From Prevotella sp. (GTDB taxonomy: Bacteria; Bacteroidota; Bacteroidia; Bacteroidales; Bacteroidaceae): 62,611 nucleotides of DNA. The notes beneath the pieces are model-generated. The model saw only the letters and a program-made list of their open reading frames with translations, was not told the origin of the DNA and did not search any database. Both the position numbers and the translations under genes were made by a program. The DNA lies in contig JAFUVV010000008.1 of the NCBI GenBank assembly GCA_017477435.1, forward strand, positions 1-62,611. Direction: 5' to 3'. Each line of letters starts with the position of its first letter. The stretch's first letter is position 1. Shown here piece after piece: positions 1 through 11,883 of the stretch.

Positions 1-2
1 AG

Positions 3-338
3 AACGAGGTTAAGCGCGGTATGGTTAACACCCACCCGGGTGTCATCAAGCCCCTCAAGCGCTTCAAGGCTTCTATCTACGTGCTGAAGAAAGAAGAAGG
101 TGGCCGTCACACTCCATTCGGAAACAAGTATCGTCCACAGTTCTACCTCCGCACAATGGACTGCACAGGTGAGATCACTCTTCCAGAAGGCGTTGAAATG
201 GTTATGCCTGGTGATAACGTTGAGATTCAGGTTGAACTTATCTACGCTGTTGCTCTGAACGTAGGTCTGCGCTTCGCTATCCGTGAGGGTGGTCGTACCG
301 TTGGATCTGGCCAGATCACAGAGGTTTACGAGGACTAA
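3..338 (+). CDS. tuf: Elongation factor Tu, C-terminal fragment
   Basis: This is the last 111 codons of EF-Tu, the GTPase that delivers aminoacyl-tRNA to the ribosome; the start lies before the window. The visible part is domain 3: it contains the [16 protein letters not shown] stretch and ends [22 protein letters not shown], typical of EF-Tu C-termini. The reading frame is open from base 3, so the internal ATG at 21 is not the start. It is followed by an intrinsic terminator and then tRNA-Trp and secE, the usual Bacteroidota order. Identification is close to certain from the conserved C-terminus; only the length is unknown. Confidence 0.97.
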   Translation, partial: NEVKRGMVNTHPGVIKPLKRFKASIYVLKKEEGGRHTPFGNKYRPQFYLRTMDCTGEITLPEGVEMVMPGDNVEIQVELIYAVALNVGLRFAIREGGRTVGSGQITEVYED

Positions 339-361
339 TTCTCTAAATCACAATAATACGG

Positions 362-393
362 ATTCCCGCTGCCGTGGGCCGCGGGAATTTTTT
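362..393 (+). terminator. Intrinsic terminator after tuf
   Basis: ATTCCCGC (362-369) pairs perfectly with GCGGGAAT (381-388), followed by five T residues. It should end tuf transcription 24 bases past the stop codon, just before tRNA-Trp. Confidence 0.85.
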
Positions 394-466
394 ACGGGAA
401 TAGCTCAGTTGGTAGAGCATCGGTCTCCAAAACCGAGGGTCGTGAGTTCGAGTCTTACTTCCCGTG
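394..466 (+). tRNA. trnW: tRNA-Trp (anticodon CCA)
   Basis: The acceptor stem ACGGGAA (394-400) pairs with TTCCCGT (459-465), with discriminator G at 466. The anticodon stem TCGGT/ACCGA (420-424/432-436) encloses the loop CTCCAAA, whose anticodon CCA is at 427-429. The T arm carries GTTCGAGTC. The 3' CCA is not encoded and must be added after transcription. The gene sits 16 bases before secE, so the two are probably co-transcribed. Confidence 0.97.
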
Positions 467-482
467 CAAATTCAGACATACT

Positions 483-695
483 ATGTTTAAGAAAGTTAAG
501 AAGATTTTTAAGACAGTAGTAGATTATTGCAAGGCTTGCTATGACGAGCTTGCGCATAAGACTACTTGGCCGACACGTGCTGAATTAACTCACAGTGCAG
601 TGGTTGTTATTTCTGCTTCCCTTGTCATTGCACTTGTGGTATTCGCAATGGATTCGTTGTTCAGGTGGGTAATGAGTATGGTTTATCCAGGCTAA
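483..695 (+). CDS. secE: Preprotein translocase subunit SecE
   Basis: The 70-residue product is the small subunit of the SecYEG channel in the inner membrane. It has the family's single-span layout: a basic amphipathic N-terminal helix (MFKKVKKIFKTVVDYCK), the conserved ELAHKTTWPTRAEL hinge, and one membrane segment at about residues 38-58 (AVVVISASLVIALVVFAM). The length is normal for the short form of SecE. It follows tRNA-Trp by 16 bases and precedes nusG by 12, an arrangement conserved in many bacteria. The ATG at 483 is the only start that fits this N-terminus. Confidence 0.96.
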   Translation: MFKKVKKIFKTVVDYCKACYDELAHKTTWPTRAELTHSAVVVISASLVIALVVFAMDSLFRWVMSMVYPG

Positions 696-707
696 AGAGT
701 TTAGGAA

Positions 708-1256
708 ATGGCAGAGACAACAGGAATGAGTTGGTACGTGCTGCGTGCTGTTAGCGGAAAAGAGGCTAAGGTGAAAGAATACATCGAAGCTGAAATGAAG
801 CACAACACGCTGCTTCAGTCTAATGTTTCTCAGGTATTGATACCTATGGAGAAACAAGCTTCCTTACGCAACGGTAAACGTGTGGTAAAGGAGAAAGTTC
901 GCCTTGCCGGTTACGTGTTTATCGAGGCAAGACTGATAGGCGACGTGGCTCATACCCTGCGTTTCATGCCAAACGTCCTTGGATTCCTTGGCGGATTGGA
1001 TAATCCTTCGCCAGTACCTCAGGCTGACATCAACCGTATGCTCGGAACGGCAGAAGAAGACGAGATGACGGATGCTGTAAACATCCCATATGTTGTCAAC
1101 GAAACCGTGAAGGTGACGGATGGTCCGTTCAGTGGCTTCAGCGGAGTGATTGAAGAGGTTAATACCGACAAGCACAAACTGAAGGTAATGGTCAAGATCT
1201 TCGGTCGTAAAACGGCCTTAGAACTTAGTTTTATGCAAGTTGAAAAAGAAGGATAG
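708..1256 (+). CDS. nusG: Transcription termination/antitermination factor NusG
   Basis: The 182-residue product binds the RNA polymerase clamp and couples it to Rho or to the ribosome. The N-terminal NGN domain ([23 protein letters not shown], then [13 protein letters not shown] and FLGG) spans about residues 7-115. The C-terminal KOW domain begins near residue 128 ([19 protein letters not shown]) and ends [20 protein letters not shown]. It is 12 bases downstream of secE and 59 bases upstream of rplK. It is a normal full-length member with nothing missing. Confidence 0.96.
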   Translation: MAETTGMSWYVLRAVSGKEAKVKEYIEAEMKHNTLLQSNVSQVLIPMEKQASLRNGKRVVKEKVRLAGYVFIEARLIGDVAHTLRFMPNVLGFLGGLDNPSPVPQADINRMLGTAEEDEMTDAVNIPYVVNETVKVTDGPFSGFSGVIEEVNTDKHKLKVMVKIFGRKTALELSFMQVEKEG

Positions 1257-1315
1257 TCATTGTTACGGATACTATCCGCTCTTTTTATAAAAATCAATTT
1301 TTAATATTAACAAAA

Positions 1316-1756
1316 ATGGCTAAAGAAGTTGCTGGATTAATCAAATTACAGATTAAGGGTGGCGCTGCGAATCCTTCTCCCCCGGTAGGACCGGCTCTCG
1401 GTTCGAAGGGTATCAATATCATGGGATTCTGCAAAGAGTTCAACGCCCGTACCCAGGATAAAGCAGGTAAGATCCTTCCTGTTGTTATCACTTATTATGC
1501 CGACAAGTCATACTCTTTCGTTATCAAGACTCCTCCCGCAGCTGTACAGCTGAAAGAGGCAGCCAAAGTGAAGAGCGGATCAGCTCAGCCTAACCGTCAG
1601 AAAGTCGCTTCGGTGACATGGGACCAGGTAAGAGCAATCGCAGAAGATAAGATGAACGATCTTAACTGCTTCACCGTAGAGAGCGCTATGAAACTTGTTG
1701 CAGGTACTGCTCGCAGTATGGGTATAACTGTAAAAGGGGACTTCCCTGGTAAATAA
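1316..1756 (+). CDS. rplK: 50S ribosomal protein L11
   Basis: The 146-residue product binds the GTPase-associated region of 23S rRNA. The N-terminal domain has the [21 protein letters not shown] signature in its first 35 residues, including the proline-rich thiostrepton-site motif. The C-terminal RNA-binding domain carries [18 protein letters not shown]. It opens the rplKAJL cluster and is followed by rplA after 21 bases. The start ATG is preceded by an A/T-rich leader with no strong Shine-Dalgarno site, as is usual in Bacteroidota. Confidence 0.97.
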   Translation: MAKEVAGLIKLQIKGGAANPSPPVGPALGSKGINIMGFCKEFNARTQDKAGKILPVVITYYADKSYSFVIKTPPAAVQLKEAAKVKSGSAQPNRQKVASVTWDQVRAIAEDKMNDLNCFTVESAMKLVAGTARSMGITVKGDFPGK

Positions 1757-1777
1757 TTTATAACTTCAATTAAGAAA

Positions 1778-2470
1778 ATGGGTAAACTGACAAAAAATCA
1801 AAAATCAGTAGCTGAAAAGGTTGAAGCAGGGAAGGCATACACATTGAAAGAAGCCACAGAACTGGTAAAGGAAATCACCACTACCAAGTTTGAGGCATCT
1901 GTAGATATTGATGTGCGCTTGGGTGTAGACCCCCGTAAGGCAAACCAGATGGTTCGTGGCGTTGTGTCACTTCCAAATGGAACAGGCAAGGTTACCCGAG
2001 TGCTGTGTCTCTGCACACCGGATCAGGAAGAAGCTGCTAAGGCAGCTGGCGCTGATTATGTAGGTCTTGACGAATATGTTGAGAAGATAAAAGGTGGTTG
2101 GACTGATGTTGATGTTATTATCACTATGCCTTCTTGCATGGGTAAGATAGGTCCTCTCGGACGTATCCTTGGTCCACGTGGACTCATGCCAAACCCAAAG
2201 AGCGGCACTGTGACAATGGACGTTGCCAAGGCAGTGAAAGAAATTAAGCAGGGTAAGATTGATTTCAAAGTCGACAAGGCTGGTATCATTCATACTTCAA
2301 TTGGTAAGGTGAACATGACTCCCGAGCAACTGTTCGGAAACGCTAAAGAGTTCATCGCTACCGTTATTAAGCTTAAGCCCGCAGCCGCTAAAGGTACATA
2401 CATCAAGAGTATCTTTATCTCAAGCACAATGAGTAAGGGTATCAAGGTTGATCCAAAATCAGTTGAGTAA
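1778..2470 (+). CDS. rplA: 50S ribosomal protein L1
   Basis: The 230-residue product forms the mobile L1 stalk near the E site. The sequence has the family hallmarks: [22 protein letters not shown] near residue 40, the L1 signature [29 protein letters not shown] around residue 120-150, and a C-terminal [22 protein letters not shown]. The length is normal. In many bacteria L1 also represses its own operon by binding the mRNA leader; no such site was identified here. Confidence 0.97.
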   Translation: MGKLTKNQKSVAEKVEAGKAYTLKEATELVKEITTTKFEASVDIDVRLGVDPRKANQMVRGVVSLPNGTGKVTRVLCLCTPDQEEAAKAAGADYVGLDEYVEKIKGGWTDVDVIITMPSCMGKIGPLGRILGPRGLMPNPKSGTVTMDVAKAVKEIKQGKIDFKVDKAGIIHTSIGKVNMTPEQLFGNAKEFIATVIKLKPAAAKGTYIKSIFISSTMSKGIKVDPKSVE

Positions 2471-2488
2471 CTCTAAAAGTTTTGTAAA

Positions 2489-3004
2489 ATGAGAAAAGAA
2501 GTAAAAGATACTATAATCACCGAACTTGGTGAGAAGCTGAAGGAGTATCCTCATTTCTATCTGGTAGACGTTACCGGACTGAATGCAGGTGCTACAAGCG
2601 ATCTTCGTCGTAAATGCTTCAAGAACGAAATAAAGATGGTCGTTGTGAAGAATACTCTTCTCCACAAGGCATTCGAAGCATCTGATATCGATTTTGAGCC
2701 ACTTTATGGAATCCTTAAAGGAAGCACAGCTGTTATGTTCACAAAGACAGCTAACGTTCCCGCAAAGTTGCTCAAGGACTATACTAAGCAGGGTATTCCC
2801 GCATTGAAAGGCGCATATGCAGAGGAAAGCTTCTTCGTAGGTGCTGACAAGCTGGAAGAACTCGCTTCTATCAAGAGCAAGAACGAGCTCATCGCAGATG
2901 TTGTTGCTCTGCTGCAGTCGCCAATCAAGAACGTTATCTCTGGCCTTAATGCCGGCGGTAAGATTCACGGACTGCTCGACGCTATCGCTGAGCGTAATCA
3001 ATAA
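2489..3004 (+). CDS. rplJ: 50S ribosomal protein L10
   Basis: The 171-residue product is the base of the stalk that holds L7/L12 dimers. The family core is present: YLVDVTGLNAGATSDLRRK (about residues 24-42), then KMVVVKNTLLHKAF and LKGSTAVMFT. The C-terminal helix ends NVISGLNAGGKIHGLLDAIAER, the L7/L12-binding part. It lies 18 bases after rplA and 46 bases before rplL, so the two stalk proteins are produced together. Confidence 0.96.
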   Translation: MRKEVKDTIITELGEKLKEYPHFYLVDVTGLNAGATSDLRRKCFKNEIKMVVVKNTLLHKAFEASDIDFEPLYGILKGSTAVMFTKTANVPAKLLKDYTKQGIPALKGAYAEESFFVGADKLEELASIKSKNELIADVVALLQSPIKNVISGLNAGGKIHGLLDAIAERNQ

Positions 3005-3050
3005 GCGAAAAGAAATTCAAATTTAAAAACAATTAAAATCATTAATAAAA

Positions 3051-3428
3051 ATGGCAGATATTAAAGCTATTGCTGAGGAGTTGGTTAACCTCACAGTGAA
3101 AGAAGTAAATGAGTTGGCAACAGTCCTGAAGGACGAGTATGGTATTGAGCCTGCTGCTGCAGCCGTTGCTGTAGCTGCTCCTGCTGCTGGTGGCGCTGCT
3201 GCTGAGGCTGAGGAAAAGACATCTTTCGATGTTGTTCTCGCTGAGGTAGGTGCAACAAAGCTCCAGGTGGTTAAGGCTGTTAAGGAGGCTTGCGGTCTTG
3301 GTCTGAAAGAGGCTAAGGATCTCGTTGACGGTGCTCCTGCAACAATCAAGGAAGGTCTCTCTAAGGAAGAGGCTGAGAACCTTAAGAAGGCCATCGAAGA
3401 GGCTGGTGCAAAGGTAGAGCTCAAGTAA
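3051..3428 (+). CDS. rplL: 50S ribosomal protein L7/L12
   Basis: The 125-residue product is the multicopy stalk protein that recruits translation factors. It has the expected three parts: an N-terminal dimerisation helix (residues 1-35), an Ala/Val-rich flexible hinge (about 36-52), and a C-terminal globular domain with [22 protein letters not shown] and [21 protein letters not shown]. The length is normal. Two hairpins follow before rpoB, so expression of the ribosomal protein genes and of the polymerase genes may be set separately. Confidence 0.97.
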   Translation: MADIKAIAEELVNLTVKEVNELATVLKDEYGIEPAAAAVAVAAPAAGGAAAEAEEKTSFDVVLAEVGATKLQVVKAVKEACGLGLKEAKDLVDGAPATIKEGLSKEEAENLKKAIEEAGAKVELK

Positions 3429-3448
3429 TCTTGATACACGCTACGGAA

Positions 3449-3480
3449 GATTCGCGGGACTATGCGCCCGGGAATCTTTC
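3449..3480 (+). terminator. First hairpin in the rplL-rpoB gap (possible attenuator)
   Basis: GATTC (3449-3453) pairs with GAATC (3472-3476), and CGGG (3455-3458) with CCCG (3467-3470), with one G-G mismatch between the two blocks. The T run that follows is short (TTTC). It starts 21 bases after the rplL stop and may work as a weak terminator or processing site. Confidence 0.55.
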
Positions 3481-3494
3481 TACTTATAGGAAAC

Positions 3495-3544
3495 ATGGTT
3501 AGGACTTGCCAAGTAGGCGATTCCTAACCATTTTGTGTCTTTTG
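3495..3544 (+). terminator. Second hairpin in the rplL-rpoB gap (intrinsic terminator/attenuator)
   Basis: ATGGTTAGGA (3495-3504) pairs perfectly with TCCTAACCAT (3522-3531), followed by TTTTGTGTCTTTTG. A 10-bp stem plus T-rich tail is a plausible partial terminator that would lower rpoBC expression relative to the ribosomal protein genes. Confidence 0.65.
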
Positions 3545-3597
3545 TTGATAAATTAGTCTTTGGCGCACAATCGCCGTGACCAATTAAAAATTCTTAT

Positions 3598-6500
3598 ATG
3601 ACAAAAATTGTTGATAACAGAGTAAATTTTGCAAGCGTACACAATCCGATGCCTTATCCGGATTTCTTGGATGTACAGCTGAAGTCGTTCAGAGATTTCT
3701 TGCAACTCGACACCCCTCCCGAGGAACGTAAGAAAGACGGACTGTACAAAGTCTTTGCCGACAATTTCCCTATTACGGATACACGCAATAACTTTGTATT
3801 GGAGTTTAAGGACTACTATATCGACCCGCCTCGCTATACTATTGAGGAGTGTCTTGAGCGTGGCCTTACGTACAGCGTTCCCCTGAAGGCAAAATTGAAG
3901 CTTTATTGTACCGATCCTGACCACACCGATTTCGACGATCAGACAACGGACGTGTTCCTTGGTACAATACCGTACATGACCGATAATGGAACATTCATTA
4001 TCAATGGTGCCGAGCGCGTCGTGGTGTCGCAGCTGCACCGCTCGCCAGGCGTATTCTTCTCACAGGGACAGCATGCCAACGGAACTATCCTTTATTCTGC
4101 ACGTATTATTCCGTTCAAGGGATCGTGGATAGAGTTCTCTACCGACATAAACAATGTGATGTATGCTTACATCGACCGTAAGAAGAAGTTGCCGGTAACC
4201 ACTCTGCTCCGTGCTATGGGATACGAGTCGGACAAGGATATCCTCCGACTGTTCGACCTTGCTGAGGAGATAAAGGTCAATAAGAGAAATCTTAAGGCAG
4301 CAATCGGCCGCAAGGTTGCAGCTCGTGTTATCAAGTCGTGGCCGGAGGATTTCGTCGATGAAGATACAGGCGAAGTTATCACCATCGATCGTCAGGACAT
4401 TATTCTCGAGCGTGAGACAGAACTCACTGAAGAGAATATCCTTCAGATTCTCGACAGCGATTCTAAGACAATCCTGTTGCATAAGGATGCCGAGGCGACA
4501 AGTAAGTTTGGCATCATATTCAACACATTGGCAAAAGACCCGAGCAATTCGGAAAAGGATGCTGTCAACTATATCTATCGCCAGCTCCGTAATGCAGAGC
4601 CAGCCGATGATAATAGTGCAAAGGAAGTATTCAACAATCTGTTCTTCTCAGAGAAGAGATACGATCTCGGCGATGTTGGCCGTTATCGTATTAACAAGAA
4701 ATTGAGTCTTGATACAAGCCTCGATATCCGCGTCTTGACACGTGATGATATCGTAGAGATTATCAAGTATCTTATAAAGCTTGTCAATTCGAATGCAACG
4801 GTAGACGACATCGACCATCTGTCAAACCGCCGTGTTCGCACAGTAGGCGAACAACTTGCCAATCAGTTCTCTATTGGTCTTGCCCGTATGAGCCGTACCA
4901 TCAGAGAAAGAATGAATGTGCGTGACAATGAAGTGTTCACTCCGACCGATTTGATCAACGCAAAGACCATGTCGAGTGTAATCAATTCGTTCTTCGGTAC
5001 CAATCCACTGTCGCAGTTCATGGACCAGACCAATCCACTTGCTGAGGTCACCCACAAGCGCCGTCTCTCGGCTCTTGGTCCTGGAGGCCTGTCGCGTGAA
5101 AGAGCCGGTTTTGAGGTCCGTGACGTTCACTATACCCACTATGGCCGTCTTTGCCCGATTGAGAGCCCTGAAGGTCCGAATATCGGACTTATCTCCTCGC
5201 TTTGTGTATATGCAAAAATCAACGACCTCGGTTTCATAGAGACACCATACCGCAAGGTGAAGAATGCTGTTGTCGATATGGACAATAAGGACGTTGTCTA
5301 CCTCACTGCAGAGGAAGAAGCCGATAAGATTATCGGTCAGGGAAATGCGCCTTTGAAGAAAAACGGCTCGTTCATCCGCACCTATGTGAAGTGCCGTCAG
5401 GATGCAGATTATCCAGTTGTGGCACCAGAGAATGTTGATCTTATCGATGTGTCTCCGCAGCAGATAGCATCTGTTTCGGCTGCACTTATCCCGTTCCTTG
5501 AGCATGACGACGGTCACCGTGCGCTGATGGGCTGCAACATGATGCGCCAGGCTGTTCCTCTGCTTCACAACGATGCACCTATAGTGGGTACAGGACTTGA
5601 GAAGCAGGTGTGTGAAGACTCACGTACAATGATCGTTGCCGAGGCAGATGGCGTCATTGAATATGTCGACTCTACAACAATTCGAATTCTTTATGATCGT
5701 ACAGACGATGAGGAATTCGTGAGCTTCGAGCCAGCACTTAAGGAATATCGAATACCGAAATTCCGCCGTACGAACCAGAACATGACCATCGACCTGCGTC
5801 CTATATGCGACAAAGGTCAACATGTGAAGAAAGGCGACATCCTCACCGAAGGCTATGCTACTGAAAACGGCGAGCTTGCTCTCGGTCGCAACCTCCTTGT
5901 GGCTTATATGCCATGGAAGGGTTACAACTATGAGGATGCCATTGTGCTTAGCGAACGTCTTGTCCGCGACGATATCCTTACATCAGTCCATGTAGAGGAA
6001 CTTGAGCTTGAAGTTCGTGAGACAAAGCGCGGAATGGAGGAATTCACGTCTGATATTCCAAACGTAAGCGAAGAAGCCACAAAGGATCTCGACGACAACG
6101 GTATAATCCGCATCGGTGCACGTGTAGAGCCAGGCGACATCCTTATTGGTAAGATATCTCCAAAGGGAGAAAGCGATCCTTCGCCAGAGGAGAAACTGCT
6201 CCGTGCCATCTTCGGCGACAAGGCCGGTGATGTGAAGGATACCTCTTTGAAGGCAAATCCATCGCTCAGCGGCGTCATTATCGACAAGAAGCTCTTCTCT
6301 CGTGCCGTAAAGACCAACGAGTCGAAAAAGCGCGATAAGATTGTGCTCCAGAAACTTGACGAAGAATACGAGGCCAAGAACAACGACCTCATGGACATCC
6401 TTGTCGACAAGTTGCAGACACTTACCGACGGTAAGATCTGTCAGGGAGTGAAGGATTCGTCGGGAACAGAAGTCATCAACAAGGGATTCAAGTTTGTCAA

Positions 6501-7425
6501 GGGCAACGAGACGACGATAGCAATATTTAAGAACCTGAGATATGATGATATCGAGTCTAATGCATGGACCGACGATGAGCATGTAAACTCTATGATTCGT
6601 CAGCTTATCATGAACTATATGCACAAGTATAAGGTTCTTGATGCAGAGATGAAGCGCCGCAAGTTTGCGATTTCTATTGGCGACGAGTTGCCATCCGGCA
6701 TACAGCAGATGGCCAAGGTCTATGTTGCTAAGAAGCGTAAGATCGGTGTCGGTGACAAGCTCGCAGGTCGTCACGGAAACAAAGGTATTGTTTCTAAGGT
6801 CGTACGTATGGAAGACATGCCGTTCCTTGAGGATGGTCGTCCTGTCGACCTCGTGCTCAACCCGCTCGGTGTGCCGTCACGTATGAATCTTGGCCAGATA
6901 TTTGAAGCCATCCTCGGTGCAGCCGGCAGACGTCTTGGCGTCAAGTTCGCTACCCCAATCTTCGACGGTGCCAAGCTCGACGACCTGTCTGAATGGACAG
7001 AAAAGGCAGGGCTGCCTCACCTCTGCTCTACACATCTTTATGATGGTGAGACCGGTGAGCGCTTCGACCAGCCGGCAACGGTAGGCGTCACCTACTTCCT
7101 CAAGCTCGGCCACATGGTGGAAGACAAGATGCATGCTCGTAGTATTGGTCCATACTCTCTTATCACTCAGCAGCCATTGGGCGGTAAGGCTCAGTTCGGC
7201 GGTCAGCGTTTTGGAGAGATGGAGGTCTGGGCTCTTGAGGCATTCGGCGCAAGCCATGTCCTGCAGGAGATCCTGACAATTAAGTCTGACGATACAGTGG
7301 GTCGCAGCAAGGCCTATGAGGCCATCGTGAAAGGCGATCCTATGCCTACTCCTGGTATTCCAGAGTCGCTCAACGTGCTTCTGCACGAATTGCGTGGACT
7401 TGGATTGAGTGTCAAACTGGATTAA
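3598..7425 (+). CDS. rpoB: DNA-directed RNA polymerase subunit beta
   Basis: The 1275-residue product is the catalytic-core beta subunit, full length for Bacteroidota. The rifampicin pocket is at about residues 466-495 ([19 protein letters not shown]); the residues matching E. coli D516, H526 and S531 are D476, H486 and S491, the wild-type (sensitive) state. Later conserved blocks are [49 protein letters not shown] and [21 protein letters not shown]. It follows a tandem-hairpin region and is 23 bases upstream of rpoC. Confidence 0.98.
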   Translation: MTKIVDNRVNFASVHNPMPYPDFLDVQLKSFRDFLQLDTPPEERKKDGLYKVFADNFPITDTRNNFVLEFKDYYIDPPRYTIEECLERGLTYSVPLKAKLKLYCTDPDHTDFDDQTTDVFLGTIPYMTDNGTFIINGAERVVVSQLHRSPGVFFSQGQHANGTILYSARIIPFKGSWIEFSTDINNVMYAYIDRKKKLPVTTLLRAMGYESDKDILRLFDLAEEIKVNKRNLKAAIGRKVAARVIKSWPEDFVDEDTGEVITIDRQDIILERETELTEENILQILDSDSKTILLHKDAEATSKFGIIFNTLAKDPSNSEKDAVNYIYRQLRNAEPADDNSAKEVFNNLFFSEKRYDLGDVGRYRINKKLSLDTSLDIRVLTRDDIVEIIKYLIKLVNSNATVDDIDHLSNRRVRTVGEQLANQFSIGLARMSRTIRERMNVRDNEVFTPTDLINAKTMSSVINSFFGTNPLSQFMDQTNPLAEVTHKRRLSALGPGGLSRERAGFEVRDVHYTHYGRLCPIESPEGPNIGLISSLCVYAKINDLGFIETPYRKVKNAVVDMDNKDVVYLTAEEEADKIIGQGNAPLKKNGSFIRTYVKCRQDADYPVVAPENVDLIDVSPQQIASVSAALIPFLEHDDGHRALMGCNMMRQAVPLLHNDAPIVGTGLEKQVCEDSRTMIVAEADGVIEYVDSTTIRILYDRTDDEEFVSFEPALKEYRIPKFRRTNQNMTIDLRPICDKGQHVKKGDILTEGYATENGELALGRNLLVAYMPWKGYNYEDAIVLSERLVRDDILTSVHVEELELEVRETKRGMEEFTSDIPNVSEEATKDLDDNGIIRIGARVEPGDILIGKISPKGESDPSPEEKLLRAIFGDKAGDVKDTSLKANPSLSGVIIDKKLFSRAVKTNESKKRDKIVLQKLDEEYEAKNNDLMDILVDKLQTLTDGKICQGVKDSSGTEVINKGFKFVKGNETTIAIFKNLRYDDIESNAWTDDEHVNSMIRQLIMNYMHKYKVLDAEMKRRKFAISIGDELPSGIQQMAKVYVAKKRKIGVGDKLAGRHGNKGIVSKVVRMEDMPFLEDGRPVDLVLNPLGVPSRMNLGQIFEAILGAAGRRLGVKFATPIFDGAKLDDLSEWTEKAGLPHLCSTHLYDGETGERFDQPATVGVTYFLKLGHMVEDKMHARSIGPYSLITQQPLGGKAQFGGQRFGEMEVWALEAFGASHVLQEILTIKSDDTVGRSKAYEAIVKGDPMPTPGIPESLNVLLHELRGLGLSVKLD

Positions 7426-7448
7426 TTAGAATAAAGAATTTTATAGAT

Positions 7449-10400
7449 ATGGCTTTTAAGAAAGATATAAAAGTTAAGAACAACTTCTCAAAGATAACCA
7501 TCAGTCTGGCATCTCCGGAGGAGATCCTCGAGAATTCGTTTGGCGAAGTTACCAAGCCAGAGACGATCAATTATCGCACGTACAAGCCCGAGCGAGACGG
7601 ATTGTTCTGCGAGCGTATCTTCGGTCCAACCAAAGACTATGAGTGCGGATGCGGCAAGTATAAGCGTATCCGTTATAAGGGTATCGTCTGCGACCGTTGT
7701 GGAGTAGAGGTGACAGAGAAGAAGGTGCGCCGCGAGCGTTCCGGACACATTGAACTGGTAGTGCCCGTTGCCCACATCTGGTATTTCAGGTCTCTTCCCA
7801 ACAAGATAGGATATCTGCTCGGACTTCCCACAAAGAAGCTGGATTCCATCATCTACTATGAGAAGTATGTGGTCATTAATCCAGGTGTTCTCGCTCCTAA
7901 GGAAAAAGACGACGAGCGTGGTATAGAAGAAGGTGTATGCAGAAAATACGATCTTCTCACAGAGGAGGAATACATTAATCTCACAGAGAAATTCCTCCCC
8001 GAAGACAATGCTCGTCTTGAGGATTCCAACCCCGATAAGTTTATTGCAAAGATGGGTGCTGAGGCTATCTACGATCTGCTTGCATCAGTAGATACCGATG
8101 CTCTGTCGTACGAACTTCGCGACCAGGCAAACAACGACTCGAGCCAACAGCGTAAGACAGAGGCTCTGAAGCGCCTGCAGGTTGTGGAGGCATTCCGCAG
8201 CTCGAAGGAGGTGAACCATCCGGAGTGGATGGTTATGAAGATCATTCCTGTCATTCCGCCAGAGCTTCGTCCGCTTGTTCCACTCGATGGTGGACGCTTT
8301 GCTACTTCCGACCTCAACGACCTCTACAGGAGAGTGATCATCAGAAACAACCGTCTGAAGAGACTTGTCGAGATCAAGGCTCCTGAGGTCATCCTCCGTA
8401 ATGAAAAGCGTATGCTCCAGGAGGCGGTCGACAGCCTGTTCGACAACTCACGCAAGAGTTCTGCCGTCAAGAGCGAGAGCAATCGTCCGCTCAAGTCGTT
8501 GTCCGACTCACTGAAGGGTAAGCAGGGACGTTTCCGTCAGAATCTTCTCGGTAAGCGCGTCGACTATTCAGCCCGTTCGGTCATCGTTGTCGGTCCAGAG
8601 CTGAAGATGGGTGAGTGCGGTCTGCCAAAGCTCATGGCTGCCGAGCTCTACAAGCCATTCATCATTCGTAAGCTCATTGAGCGTGGAATCGTGAAGACCG
8701 TTAAGAGTGCCAAGCGCATCGTCGATCGCCGCGAGCCGGTGATCTGGGACATTCTCGAGAACGTGATGAAAGGTCATCCTGTGCTCCTCAACCGTGCTCC
8801 GACGCTTCACCGTCTCGGTATCCAGGCCTTCCAGCCCAAGCTCATCGAGGGTAAGGCAATCCAGCTCCATCCATTGGCATGTACGGCGTTCAATGCCGAC
8901 TTCGATGGCGACCAGATGGCTGTCCACCTCCCGTTGAGCAACGAGGCTATCCTCGAGGCACAGATTCTGATGCTCCAGAGCCACAATATCCTGAATCCTG
9001 CAAATGGAGCTCCTATCACTGTTCCTTCTCAGGACATGGTGCTCGGACTCTATTATATCACGAAGATCCGTCCGGGTGCAAAAGGCGAAGGACTGACATT
9101 CTACGGTCCGGAGGAGGCAATCATTGCCAACAATGAAGGCAAGTGTGACCTCCATGCCAATGTGAATGTCCTTGTCGACGATGTTGTCGACGGCAAGCCT
9201 GTTCGCCACATCGTGGAGACATCCGTAGGCCGTGTGATCGTCAATGGCATTATTCCTGAGGAAGTGGGATTCTTCAACGATATCATTTCTAAGAAGACCC
9301 TTCGCGGTATCATCGCCGATGTGATCAAGACCGTAGGTATGGCTCGTGCATGCGAGTTCCTCGACGGTATCAAGAACCTCGGCTACCGCATGTCGTATGT
9401 GGCAGGACTGTCGTTCAACCTCGACGACATCATCATCCCGCCAGAGAAGGAAGAGATTGTTGAGCGTGGTAACCGCGAAGTTGAGGAGATCACCAACAAC
9501 TATAACATGGGATTCATCACCGATACCGAGCGTTACAACCAGGTCATCGACACATGGACCCACGTGAACAACGAGCTCGGCGACGTTCTCATGAAGCAGA
9601 TGACCGAGGCCGACCAGGGCTTCAATGCCGTCTACATGATGCTCGACTCTGGTGCTCGTGGATCACGCGACCAGATCAAGCAGCTCTCCGGTATGCGCGG
9701 ACTTATGGCAAAGCCGCAGAAGGCAGGTGCCGAGGGTGCTCAGATCATTGAGAATCCTATCCTTTCCAACTTTAAGGAAGGAATGTCGGTGCTCGAATAC
9801 TTCATCTCTTCTCACGGTGCACGTAAGGGTCTTGCAGATACCGCTATGAAGACGGCCGACGCCGGTTACCTGACTCGTCGTCTTGTAGATGTATCCCACG
9901 ACGTTATCATCACCGAAGAAGACTGCGGAACGCTCCGCGGACTCCAGTGCTCGGCACTGAAGAGCGGCGAAGAAGTCATCTCCACTCTCTACGAGCGCAT
10001 ACTCGGTCGTGTGTCTGTCCACGACGTTATCAACCCGTCTACAGGCGAAGTTATCGTCTATGCCGGTGAGGAAATCACCGAGGACAAGGCCAAGGTCATC
10101 GATGAGTCGCCGATCGAGAGCATAGAAATCCGTTCGGTGCTCACTTGCGAGAGTAAGAAAGGCGTCTGCATGAAGTGCTACGGCCGCAACCTCGCAACGA
10201 GCCGCATGGTGCAGATGGGAGAGGCAGTAGGCGTCATCGCAGCCCAGGCAATCGGTGAACCAGGTACGCAGCTCACTCTCCGTACGTTCCACGCCGGTGG
10301 TGTGGCAGGTAATGCAGCTGCAAATGCGTCGATCGTTGCAAAGAACGACTCGCGCATCGAGTTTGAGGATCTGCGCACAGTGCCATACGTAGAAGGCGAG

Positions 10401-11792
10401 GGCAAGGACGCTGTCAAGTGTCTGATGGTAGTAAGCCGTCTGGCAGAAATCAGCTTCGTCGACGTAAATACTAACATTGTATTGTCGAAGATGAACGTTC
10501 CTTACGGTTCGTCGCTCTATTTCAAGCCGGGTGACAAGGTGAAGAAGGGTAATCTCATCGCACGTTGGGACCCATTCAATGCCGTTATCGTCAGTGAGTA
10601 TGCCGGTAAGCTCCGCTTCAAGGACGTTGTCGAAGGATCTACCTACAAGGCAGAGACCGACGACACGACCGGACTCACCGAGAAGATCATCACCGACTCC
10701 CGCGACCGTTCGCTCGTACCGACCTGCGACGTGCTCGACAAGAGCGGCAACGTCATCGGTACATACAACTTCCCCGTAGGCGGACACGTTGTTGTAGAGG
10801 ACGGTGCCAAGATACAGTCGGGTGCCACGCTTGTGAAGATACCACGTGCCGTTGGCGGCGCAGGCGACATCACCGGTGGTCTGCCACGTGTCACAGAGCT
10901 CTTCGAGGCTCGCAACCCGTCCAACCCCGCTATCGTGAGCGAAATCGACGGTGAGGTGACAATGGGTAAGGTGAAGCGTGGAAACCGCGAGATTATCGTT
11001 ACCTCTCGTACAGGCGAGCAGCGCAAGTACCTCGTGTCGCTCTCCAAGCAGATCCTTGTTCAGGAGCACGACGCCGTACGCGCCGGCACTCCGCTGTCAG
11101 ACGGTGTTATCACGCCAAACGATATCCTCGACATCAAAGGCCCGACGGCTGTGCAGGAGTATATCGTCAATGAGGTGCAGGACGTCTACCGTCTCCAGGG
11201 TGTGAAGATCAACGACAAGCACTTCGAGATCATCGTTCGACAGATGATGCGCAAGGTGAAAATCAACGATCCCGGCGACACCACGTTCCTCGAGGAGGAA
11301 CTCGTCGACAAGCTCGACTTTGCCGAGGAGAACGATCGCATCTGGGGCAAGAAGGTTGTCATCGATGCCGGCGACTCCGAGTCGATGAAGCCAGGACAGA
11401 TCGTTACGGCTCGCAAGCTGCGCGACGAGAACTCCAATCTGAAGCGCCGCGACCTCCGTACGGTGAAGGTGCGCGATGCCGTGCCGGCAACGTCTACCCA
11501 GATTCTTCAGGGTATCACGCGTGCAGCTCTGCAGACGAAGAGCTTCATGTCGGCCGCCTCGTTCCAGGAGACACAGAAGGTGCTCAACGATGCTGCCATC
11601 CGCGGAAAGGTGGACTATCTCGAGGGAATGAAGGAGAACGTCATCTGCGGTCACCTCATCCCGGCAGGAACAGGTCTGCGCCAGTGGGAGAAGCTCATCG
11701 TTGGATCGAAGGAAGAGTATGAGCGCATGGAAGCCAACAAGAAAAATGTGCTCGACTTTGTCGACGGCGAAGAACCGATGGAAGACAACTAA
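7449..11792 (+). CDS. rpoC: DNA-directed RNA polymerase subunit beta'
   Basis: The 1447-residue product carries the polymerase active site. The catalytic NADFDGDQM motif is present, with Mg-binding aspartates D484, D486 and D488. The N-terminal zinc site uses Cys66, 68, 81 and 84 ([20 protein letters not shown]). The second zinc site is in the [14 protein letters not shown] to [13 protein letters not shown] region. The bridge/trigger region includes [22 protein letters not shown], and [20 protein letters not shown] lies downstream. A strong terminator begins 21 bases after the stop codon, closing the cluster. Confidence 0.98.
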   Translation: MAFKKDIKVKNNFSKITISLASPEEILENSFGEVTKPETINYRTYKPERDGLFCERIFGPTKDYECGCGKYKRIRYKGIVCDRCGVEVTEKKVRRERSGHIELVVPVAHIWYFRSLPNKIGYLLGLPTKKLDSIIYYEKYVVINPGVLAPKEKDDERGIEEGVCRKYDLLTEEEYINLTEKFLPEDNARLEDSNPDKFIAKMGAEAIYDLLASVDTDALSYELRDQANNDSSQQRKTEALKRLQVVEAFRSSKEVNHPEWMVMKIIPVIPPELRPLVPLDGGRFATSDLNDLYRRVIIRNNRLKRLVEIKAPEVILRNEKRMLQEAVDSLFDNSRKSSAVKSESNRPLKSLSDSLKGKQGRFRQNLLGKRVDYSARSVIVVGPELKMGECGLPKLMAAELYKPFIIRKLIERGIVKTVKSAKRIVDRREPVIWDILENVMKGHPVLLNRAPTLHRLGIQAFQPKLIEGKAIQLHPLACTAFNADFDGDQMAVHLPLSNEAILEAQILMLQSHNILNPANGAPITVPSQDMVLGLYYITKIRPGAKGEGLTFYGPEEAIIANNEGKCDLHANVNVLVDDVVDGKPVRHIVETSVGRVIVNGIIPEEVGFFNDIISKKTLRGIIADVIKTVGMARACEFLDGIKNLGYRMSYVAGLSFNLDDIIIPPEKEEIVERGNREVEEITNNYNMGFITDTERYNQVIDTWTHVNNELGDVLMKQMTEADQGFNAVYMMLDSGARGSRDQIKQLSGMRGLMAKPQKAGAEGAQIIENPILSNFKEGMSVLEYFISSHGARKGLADTAMKTADAGYLTRRLVDVSHDVIITEEDCGTLRGLQCSALKSGEEVISTLYERILGRVSVHDVINPSTGEVIVYAGEEITEDKAKVIDESPIESIEIRSVLTCESKKGVCMKCYGRNLATSRMVQMGEAVGVIAAQAIGEPGTQLTLRTFHAGGVAGNAAANASIVAKNDSRIEFEDLRTVPYVEGEGKDAVKCLMVVSRLAEISFVDVNTNIVLSKMNVPYGSSLYFKPGDKVKKGNLIARWDPFNAVIVSEYAGKLRFKDVVEGSTYKAETDDTTGLTEKIITDSRDRSLVPTCDVLDKSGNVIGTYNFPVGGHVVVEDGAKIQSGATLVKIPRAVGGAGDITGGLPRVTELFEARNPSNPAIVSEIDGEVTMGKVKRGNREIIVTSRTGEQRKYLVSLSKQILVQEHDAVRAGTPLSDGVITPNDILDIKGPTAVQEYIVNEVQDVYRLQGVKINDKHFEIIVRQMMRKVKINDPGDTTFLEEELVDKLDFAEENDRIWGKKVVIDAGDSESMKPGQIVTARKLRDENSNLKRRDLRTVKVRDAVPATSTQILQGITRAALQTKSFMSAASFQETQKVLNDAAIRGKVDYLEGMKENVICGHLIPAGTGLRQWEKLIVGSKEEYERMEANKKNVLDFVDGEEPMEDN

Positions 11793-11813
11793 GTCTTTAT
11801 CTGATAATAAACG

Positions 11814-11850
11814 GAGGGGACCGTGCTTAGGCATGGTCCCCTCTTTTTTT
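11814..11850 (+). terminator. Intrinsic terminator of the rpoBC operon
   Basis: A 13-bp stem (11814-11826 with 11831-11843, one G-T pair) closes the 4-base loop TTAG and is followed by seven T residues. It is one of the strongest terminators in the window. Confidence 0.95.
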
Positions 11851-11883
11851 GTTTGTCGTTGCCGATAGATTATGCTGGTCCGA

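Noticed and set aside
283-519. 78-residue frame across tRNA-Trp
   Set aside because: It covers the tRNA gene and terminator; the tRNA is unambiguous.
4981-5100. Rifampicin-resistance substitutions in RpoB
   Set aside because: D476, H486 and S491 match the sensitive wild-type residues.
9663-11069. 468-residue open frame on the minus strand
   Set aside because: It lies wholly opposite rpoC, whose sequence is fully conserved; the antisense frame shows no family motifs.
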